Below are positions 22,754 to 27,759 of a stretch of 27,759 bases of DNA, one piece after another (position 1 is the stretch's first letter; each line of letters starts with the position of its first letter). Origin of the DNA: WHTB01 sp050699035 (lineage in GTDB: Bacteria > Actinomycetota > Actinomycetes > Propionibacteriales > Nocardioidaceae); the NCBI GenBank assembly GCA_050699035.1, contig JBOHDE010000019.1, positions 1-27,759 on the forward strand, in the 5' to 3' direction. The position numbers and the translations under genes were made by a program. The notes under the pieces were generated by a model. It was not told the origin of the DNA and ran no database searches. It saw only the letters and a list, made by a program, of their open reading frames with translations.

Positions 22754-24088
22754 GTGAGCGAGTTGCTGGAGGCGTTGGACGGCGCCGACGACGTCGACCG
22801 GGAGACCGGTGACGCGGCGCTGCTGCGGGCCATGCTCGACGTCGAGGCGGCGCTCGCTCGGGCCTTGGCCCGGGCAGGGCTGGCCCCCGCCGAGGCGGCC
22901 GAGGCGATCGAGGCCACCTGCACGGAGCTGGTGGTCGACGCCAGGCAGCTCGGCCGCCGGTCCCGAGACGCGGGCAACCCGGTCATCCCGCTGGTCGACG
23001 ACCTCGGCGCCGCCGTCCCTGAGTCGGCCCGCGGCTGGGTGCATCGAGGCGCGACCAGCCAGGACATTCTCGACACGGCACTGATGCTGGTCGCCCACCG
23101 GGCCCTCGGCCCGCTGCTGGGGTCGCTCGCGCAGGCGGCCGACCAGGCGGCGCGGCTCGCCGAGGAGCACCGCGGCACGCCGGCCATCGCCCGCACCCTC
23201 GGCCAGCCGGCGCTGCCGACGACGTTCGGCCGGCGAGCGGCGGGCTGGTGCGCGGGGCTGGACTCCGCGCAGCGACGGCTCGACACCGTCCGCGACCGCG
23301 AGCTGGCGGTGCAGTTCGGCGGTGCCACCGGCACGCTGGCCGCACTCGACGGCGCCGGCCTGGAGGTCGCGCGACTGCTGGCCGACCAGCTCGGGCTGGT
23401 CGACCCGGAGGTCCCGTGGCACACCGAGCGGTCCCGGGTGCACGCCCTGGCCGGCGGTCTGGCGACGGCGACCGCGGCGACGGCGAAGGTGGCCACCGAC
23501 GTGGTGCTGGGGTCGGCCGCCGAGGTGGGCGAGCTGGCCGAAGGCGGCAAGGCCGGGCTCGGCGGGTCGTCGGCGATGCCGCACAAACGCAACCCGATGG
23601 CGTCGGTGCTCGTCGTGGCGGCGGCCCGACGGACACCCGGCCTGCTTGCCACCGTGCTCACGGCCGGGGTGCACGAACACGAGCGCGCGACCGGTTCCTG
23701 GCACGCCGAATGGCAGCCGCTGCGCGACCTGGTCCGCCTCACCGGTGGCGCCGCCGCGCGCACGGCCACCCTGCTGACCGACCTCCGGGTCGACCCCGCC
23801 CGGATGCGGGCCAACCTCGACGCCGCTGGCCCGGCGGTGATGTCCGAGCGGCTCGCCATCGCGTTCGCGAGCCTCGGGCGGGCCGAGGCCCGGGCGTTGG
23901 TACGGGGCGCGCTCGCCGCGAGCTCCGACGGCACGCCGTTGCGGGACGTACTCCTCGCCGATCCGCGGGTGTCGCGACTGTGCACCCCCGCTGACCTCGA
24001 CGCCCTGCTCAACCCACTGACCTACCTGGGCTCCGCCGACGAGATCGTCACCCGGGTCCTGGCCCGACGCAGAGGAGGCGACCGATGA
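22754..24088 (+). CDS. pcaB: 3-carboxy-cis,cis-muconate cycloisomerase
   Basis: 444 residues from GTG 22754, chosen over GTG 22751 because GGAG then sits five bases upstream. The fumarase/aspartase signature GGSSAMPHKRNP is at 270-281, and RGATSQDILDTALML and the HTERSRVHALAGGL region are also typical. It closes 3-carboxymuconate to 4-carboxymuconolactone. Length fits the family. It lies 16 bases after pcaG and overlaps pcaD (ATGA). An open frame extends far upstream to 22304 but only through pcaG in another frame. Confidence 0.94.
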   Translation: MSELLEALDGADDVDRETGDAALLRAMLDVEAALARALARAGLAPAEAAEAIEATCTELVVDARQLGRRSRDAGNPVIPLVDDLGAAVPESARGWVHRGATSQDILDTALMLVAHRALGPLLGSLAQAADQAARLAEEHRGTPAIARTLGQPALPTTFGRRAAGWCAGLDSAQRRLDTVRDRELAVQFGGATGTLAALDGAGLEVARLLADQLGLVDPEVPWHTERSRVHALAGGLATATAATAKVATDVVLGSAAEVGELAEGGKAGLGGSSAMPHKRNPMASVLVVAAARRTPGLLATVLTAGVHEHERATGSWHAEWQPLRDLVRLTGGAAARTATLLTDLRVDPARMRANLDAAGPAVMSERLAIAFASLGRAEARALVRGALAASSDGTPLRDVLLADPRVSRLCTPADLDALLNPLTYLGSADEIVTRVLARRRGGDR

Positions 24089-24879
24089 GCGTCGCGCTGT
24101 CCCACGACGCGCACGGACCCGAGGGCGCGCCGGTGCTGCTGCTCGGCAGCTCGCTCGGCACCACCCGCGCGCTGTGGGACGAGCAGCTGCCGGCGCTGGC
24201 CGAGCGGTTCCGGGTGGTGCGGTACGACCATCGCGGACACGGTGGCTCGCCGACTCCGGACGGCCCGTACGCCCTGACCGACCTGGCCGGCGACGTCCTC
24301 GCGCTGCTGGACCACCTCGGCGTCGAGCGGGCACACCTCGCCGGTGTCTCCCTGGGCGGCATGGTCGCGATGCAGATCGCCGGCACCGCTCCCGAGCGGG
24401 TCGACCGGCTGGCGCTGGTCTGCACCTCGTCGGCGATGGCACCCGGTGTCTGGCAGGAGCGGGCCGCCGCCGTCCGCGCCGGCGGGATGGCCGCGGTCGC
24501 CGACACCGTGGCGGGCCGCTGGTTCACCGAGCCGTTCGCCACGACCGAGCGGGCCGAGCAGCTCAAGGGCCTGCTGCGCTCGGGGTCAGCCGAGGGCTAC
24601 GCGTCGTGCTGCGAGGCGATCGCCGGGATGGAGCTGTCGGCGGTGCTCGGGTCGGTGACGGCGCCGACCCTGGTCGTCGCGGGAGCCGACGACCGGGCGA
24701 CTCCAGCCGAGCACGGCGAGGCGATCGTCGAGGGCATCGTGGCCGGTGGCGGGGACGCCCGGCTGGTGGTCGCCCCCCGGGCCGCACACCTGGCCAACGT
24801 CGAGCGCGCCGACGTCGTCACCCCGCTGCTGCTGGAGCACCTGAGCGACCCGCCGGGAGGCGATGATGGACAACGCTGA
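24085..24879 (+). CDS. pcaD: 3-oxoadipate enol-lactonase
   Basis: 264 residues, alpha/beta hydrolase fold. The nucleophile elbow is GVSLGG (S89). The acid is in GADDRATP (D202 or D203) and the His in AAHLANVE (H235). The oxyanion-hole region LGSSLGTTRALWDEQ is as in PcaD. It hydrolyses 3-oxoadipate enol-lactone to 3-oxoadipate, the substrate of PcaIJ. In many actinobacteria this domain is fused to PcaC as PcaL; here it ends at 24879 in a different frame from pcaC, with an overlap of 14 bases. Confidence 0.93.
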   Translation: MSVALSHDAHGPEGAPVLLLGSSLGTTRALWDEQLPALAERFRVVRYDHRGHGGSPTPDGPYALTDLAGDVLALLDHLGVERAHLAGVSLGGMVAMQIAGTAPERVDRLALVCTSSAMAPGVWQERAAAVRAGGMAAVADTVAGRWFTEPFATTERAEQLKGLLRSGSAEGYASCCEAIAGMELSAVLGSVTAPTLVVAGADDRATPAEHGEAIVEGIVAGGGDARLVVAPRAAHLANVERADVVTPLLLEHLSDPPGGDDGQR

Positions 24880-25270
24880 GCGGTACGAGGCCGGGATGCG
24901 GGTCCGCCGGGAGGTGCTCGGGGACCGTCATGTCGACGCGGCCGCCGCGGCGACGACGGCGTTCACCGCGGACTTCCAGGACTTGATCACCCGCTACGCC
25001 TGGGGCGGGATCTGGACCCGCGACGGGCTGGACCGCCGTACTCGCAGCTGCATCACGCTGTCGATGCTCGCCTCCCTCGGCCACTACGAGGAGCTGGCGA
25101 TGCACGTGCGGGCCGCCGTACGGAACGGCCTGACCGCGGCGGAGATCGGCGAGGTGCTGCTGCAGGTCGCCGTGTACGCGGGTGTGCCCGCCGCCAACCG
25201 GGCCTTCGCGGTCGCGAACGAGGTGCTCGCGGCCGACGGCGTGGTCACGTCGGCGCGGCCGGATGAGTAG
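24866..25270 (+). CDS. pcaC: 4-carboxymuconolactone decarboxylase
   Basis: 134 residues from the second of two tandem ATGs (24863 and 24866), because GGGAGG then has five-base spacing. Hallmarks are DFQDLITRYAWGGIWTRDGLDRRTRSCITLSMLASLG and ELAMHVRAAVRNGLT with H80, normal for this small CMD-fold enzyme. It releases CO2 from 4-carboxymuconolactone to give the enol-lactone. Start lies within the end of pcaD and its stop within the start of the regulator (ATGAGTAG), so it is tightly coupled on both sides. Confidence 0.94.
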   Translation: MDNAERYEAGMRVRREVLGDRHVDAAAAATTAFTADFQDLITRYAWGGIWTRDGLDRRTRSCITLSMLASLGHYEELAMHVRAAVRNGLTAAEIGEVLLQVAVYAGVPAANRAFAVANEVLAADGVVTSARPDE

Positions 25271-26030
25271 CCGCGGGCCCGACTTCGTCCAGTCGCTGGA
25301 GCGCGGCCTGGCGGTGATCCGGTGCTTCGACGAGACGTCGCCCGAGATGACCCTGAGCGACGTGGCCCGCGCCACCGGTCTCACCCGGGCGGCAGCCCGA
25401 AGGTTCCTCCACACGCTCGCCGAGCTGGGGTACGTCCGCACCGACGGTCGGCTGTTCTCGCTGCGCCCGCGGGTGCTGGACCTGGGCTACGCCTACCTCT
25501 CCAGCCTCTCGCTGCCCGAGGTGGCCGGCCCGCATATGGAGCGGCTGGTCGAGCAGGTGCACGAGTCGTGCTCGCTGTCGGTGCTCGACGGAGCCGACGT
25601 GATCTACGTCGCCCGGGTGCCCGCCAAGCGGATCATGACGGTGGCGATCAGCGTGGGGACGCGCTTCCCCGCGTATGCCACCTCGATGGGCCGAGTGCTG
25701 CTCGCGCACGCCGAGGCGGACTGGCTGGACGACTACCTGCGCACGGTCGAAATGCAGCGGCTCACCCCGCGAACGCTGACCGACCCGGACAAGCTGCGAG
25801 CGGTACTGCGCCGCGTGCGGTCACAGGGCTTCTGCCTCGTCGACGAGGAGCTCGAGGAGGGCCTGCGCTCGATCGCCGTCCCGGTGCGCGACGGCAGCGG
25901 CGCCGTGGTGGCGGCGTGCAACGCGTCGGCGCGGACAAGCCGGGGCAGCGCCGAGGCGATCCGCAAGGACCTGCTCCCCGTGCTGCGGTCAGTCGCCGAC
26001 GCCATCCACGACGACCTGGCCACGCGATGA
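25263..26030 (+). CDS. pcaR: IclR-family regulator of the pca operon
   Basis: 255 residues from an ATG at 25263, eight bases inside pcaC. The winged helix-turn-helix runs about 10-65 (SLERGLAVIRCFDE, MTLSDVARATGLTRAAARRF, LAELGYVRTDGRLFSL), and the effector domain has FPAYATSMGRVLLAH and VDEELEEGLRSIAVPV. These match the PcaR/PobR type, which responds to 3-oxoadipate or other pathway acids. As last gene of the operon it can control its own expression. The palindrome at 19710-19724 is the obvious target, shared possibly with the IclR at 17746. The symbol pcaR is by position and family, not by direct proof. Confidence 0.85.
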   Translation: MSSRGPDFVQSLERGLAVIRCFDETSPEMTLSDVARATGLTRAAARRFLHTLAELGYVRTDGRLFSLRPRVLDLGYAYLSSLSLPEVAGPHMERLVEQVHESCSLSVLDGADVIYVARVPAKRIMTVAISVGTRFPAYATSMGRVLLAHAEADWLDDYLRTVEMQRLTPRTLTDPDKLRAVLRRVRSQGFCLVDEELEEGLRSIAVPVRDGSGAVVAACNASARTSRGSAEAIRKDLLPVLRSVADAIHDDLATR

Positions 26031-26045
26031 CCCGGCCGTCGCCGC

Positions 26046-26051
26046 TAGCCT
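26046..26051 (+). promoter_or_regulatory. Possible -10 box for a leaderless aminotransferase message
   Basis: TAGCCT fits the actinobacterial TANNNT -10 and ends seven bases before the GTG at 26059. No ribosome binding site is seen ahead of that GTG. This is the layout of leaderless transcripts, common in this phylum. No -35 is evident. Confidence 0.4.
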
Positions 26052-26058
26052 CGCCGGG

Positions 26059-26979
26059 GTGAGCACCGTGCACGGCACCCATGACTACGTCGACGACCCA
26101 CGCAACGCCGACATCGCCATCTACGTCAACGGCGACCTGGTGCCGCGCGACCGGGCCGTCGTGTCGGTCTTCGACGCCGGCTTCATCCTGGGCGACGGGG
26201 TCTGGGAGGGGCTGCGCGTCACCGGCGGCCACCCGGTCTTCCTCGACGCCCATCTGGACCGGCTCTACGAGGGCGCCACGGCGATCGCGCTCGACATCGG
26301 GCTGAGCCGCGCCGACCTGACGGCAGCGATCTACCGGACACTCGCCGCCAACGCGATGGCCGACGGGGTCCACGTCCGGCTGATGGTGACCCGCGGGCCG
26401 AAGTCCACGCCGTACCAGGATCCGCGGATGTCGGCGGGCGGTGCGACCATCGTGATCATCGCGGAGCACAAGGTGCCGGCGGCGCCCGACCAGGGCATCC
26501 GACTGTTCACCACCCACGTGCGCCGCGGCAGCCCCGACGTCCTCGACCCGAAGCTCAACGCCCACAGCAAGCTCAACGACATCACCGCCTGCATCCAGGC
26601 CTACACCGCCGGCGCGGACGAGGCGCTGATGCTCGACCCGCACGGGTTCGTCGCGACCTGCAACTCGACGCACTTCTTCATCGTCCGCGGCGGCGAGGTG
26701 TGGACGTCGACGGGGATGTACTGCCTCGGCGGGATCACCCGCGCGAACGTCCTCCGGGTCTGCCGTGAGGACGAGATCACGGCGTACGAGAAGAGCTTCA
26801 GCCTGACCGACGTGTATGGCGCGGACGAGGCGTTCGTGACCGGCACGTTCGCCGGCATCGTGTCGGTGCGGGAGGTCGACGGGCGGGTGGTCGGAGACGG
26901 GCGGCGCGGGCCGATGGTGCAGCGGCTGCAAGGCCTGTACGCCGATCTGGTCGCGCGTGATGTCGCCGAGCGGTCATGA
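26059..26979 (+). CDS. Class IV aminotransferase-like protein (BCAT/D-amino acid aminotransferase fold)
   Basis: 306 residues from GTG 26059. Typical features are AIYVNGDLVPRDRAVVSVFD, GFILGDGVWEGLRV and HLDRLYEGA in the N-terminal domain, then GADEALMLDPHGFVATCNST and GGITRANVL in the PLP domain. The PLP lysine is uncertain. A gap-free match of DPKLNAHSKLNDITA to the usual DPRLKTLNYLNN segment puts Asn167 at the catalytic Lys position, with K165 and K171 on either side. The stop overlaps the sulfotransferase-like gene (ATGA), so the two work together. A role in aromatic catabolism is not suggested by its content. Confidence 0.82.
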   Translation: MSTVHGTHDYVDDPRNADIAIYVNGDLVPRDRAVVSVFDAGFILGDGVWEGLRVTGGHPVFLDAHLDRLYEGATAIALDIGLSRADLTAAIYRTLAANAMADGVHVRLMVTRGPKSTPYQDPRMSAGGATIVIIAEHKVPAAPDQGIRLFTTHVRRGSPDVLDPKLNAHSKLNDITACIQAYTAGADEALMLDPHGFVATCNSTHFFIVRGGEVWTSTGMYCLGGITRANVLRVCREDEITAYEKSFSLTDVYGADEAFVTGTFAGIVSVREVDGRVVGDGRRGPMVQRLQGLYADLVARDVAERS

Positions 26980-27707
26980 CCGCACCCCAGCGGCTGGCGA
27001 TGTGGTCGGGGCCGCGCAACATCTCGACCGCGCTGATGCGGGCGTGGGAGAACCGCGACGACTGTGTGGTGGTCGACGAGCCGCTGTACGCCTGTTACCT
27101 GCAGCGCACCGGCATCGACCACCCAGCCCGCGACGAGGTGCTGGCGAGCCAGCCGACGTCGGTCGACGCGGTGGTGGCGGGGTTGCTCGGGCCGGTCCCC
27201 GACGGGACCGCCGTGTTCTACCAGAAGCACATGACCCACCACCTGCTCGACGGCATCGACCGGGGCTGGGTGGCCGCGCTGCGCAATGTGCTGCTGGTCC
27301 GCGACCCGCGTGAGGTGGTCGCGTCGTACGTCCGCTCGCGGGCCGAGGTCGAGCCCGCCGACCTCGGCATCCACCAGCAGGTCACGCTGTTCGACGACCT
27401 GACCGCCGCCGGCGAGCCGCCGCCGGTGATCGACGCCGGCGACTTCCTGCGCGACCCCGAGGGCTACCTGCGCTGGCTGTGCGACTGGGTCGGGGTCGCG
27501 TTCACCACGCAGATGCTGGCCTGGCCGGCCGGACCGCGAGCGAGTGACGGCGTCTGGGCGCCGCACTGGTACGCGGCGGTGTGGCGGTCGACCGGGTTCG
27601 AGCCGTGGCGCCCGCGCGACGTCCACCTCGACGGGGAGCCGGCCCGGGTCGCGGCCGCGTGCGCCGACGACTACGCCTCCCTGCACGAGCGCCGGCTGAC
27701 CCTCTGA
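26976..27707 (+). CDS. Sulfotransferase-like P-loop protein
   Basis: 243 residues. The start LAMWSGPRNISTALMRAWENR has the loop that holds the 5'-phosphosulfate of PAPS (SGPRNIST at about 11-18). VLLVRDPREVVASYVRSR (about 107-124) is the 3'-phosphate-binding segment. QKHMTHH comes between, where sulfotransferases place a catalytic His. The later PVIDAGDFLRDPEGYLRWLCDWVGV fits the same fold. It is joined by a four-base overlap to the aminotransferase-like gene; I recall this pair from other genomes. The acceptor is unknown, and some family members may not be sulfotransferases at all. Confidence 0.78.
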   Translation: MTAPQRLAMWSGPRNISTALMRAWENRDDCVVVDEPLYACYLQRTGIDHPARDEVLASQPTSVDAVVAGLLGPVPDGTAVFYQKHMTHHLLDGIDRGWVAALRNVLLVRDPREVVASYVRSRAEVEPADLGIHQQVTLFDDLTAAGEPPPVIDAGDFLRDPEGYLRWLCDWVGVAFTTQMLAWPAGPRASDGVWAPHWYAAVWRSTGFEPWRPRDVHLDGEPARVAAACADDYASLHERRLTL

Positions 27708-27740
27708 CGTCCCCGCCGCGCGGTCGTCCGCTGACGGCAC

Positions 27741-27759
27741 GTGCAAAATTGCCCAATTG
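27741..27759. repeat. Third copy of the TTGCCCAATTG repeat, cut by the window edge
   Basis: GTGCAAAATTGCCCAATTG is identical over 19 bases to 14604-14622. It starts 34 bases after the stop of the sulfotransferase-like gene, again in a position suited to a terminator or a dispersed intergenic repeat. Confidence 0.7.

Noticed and set aside
22015..24012. Long open frame of 665 codons on the minus strand
   Set aside because: It lies opposite pcaG and pcaB, which have clear signatures. Its Ser/Ala/Arg-rich composition is the usual antisense shadow in GC-rich DNA.
1..27759. tRNA, rRNA, insertion sequences or integrase genes
   Set aside because: None recognised on either strand; no transposase motif or target-site duplication was seen.

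Overview
The window comes from a high-GC actinobacterium. The evidence is the GC-rich third codon positions, GTG and TTG starts, many 1-14 base gene overlaps, and the co-transcribed protocatechuate (pca) set ending in an IclR regulator. A Nocardioidaceae-like host is my guess and is not proven. The window is a scaffold: 100 Ns lie at 17646-17745.

Layout. (A) 1-2214, minus strand: a bicupin, a Pch2/TRIP13-like AAA+ ATPase and the N-terminus of an aldehyde dehydrogenase. (B) 2274-6529, minus strand: a second bicupin, an EutA-type chaperone ATPase, an MFS transporter and a small membrane methyltransferase, all tightly overlapped. (C) 6530-7500: about 970 bases without a credible gene, but packed with palindromes and repeats. 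(D) 7501-14576, plus strand: a tripartite tricarboxylate transporter (tctA, tctB and two tctC lipoproteins), a ThDP-dependent enzyme and a 4,5-dihydroxyphthalate decarboxylase-like protein. (E) 14746-17561, minus strand: a third bicupin and a second ThDP enzyme. (F) 17746-19682, minus strand: a flavin monooxygenase and an IclR regulator. (G) 19838-26030, plus strand: pcaIJ-HG-B-D-C and an IclR regulator. (H) 26059-27707: a class IV aminotransferase-like gene and a sulfotransferase-like gene.

How it fits together. Block G converts protocatechuate to 3-oxoadipyl-CoA; the thiolase PcaF is not in the window. Blocks A, B, D and E look like one unnamed catabolic system. It would import an organic (probably aromatic) acid with TctABC and process it with ThDP enzymes and bicupins, assisted by an EutA-like reactivase and a Pch2-like remodeller. 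The strongest support for treating them as one system is a short motif beginning AATGGT in front of all four transcription units. Two of these sites share the spaced pattern TGGT-N7-TTCTACCA exactly. The substrate cannot be read from the sequence.

Other non-coding structure: a 16-base palindrome, TTGCCCAATTGGGCAA, occurs twice between converging genes at 14612-14678 and begins again at the right edge of the window. A perfect CTTCG-N5-CGAAG operator candidate separates blocks F and G.
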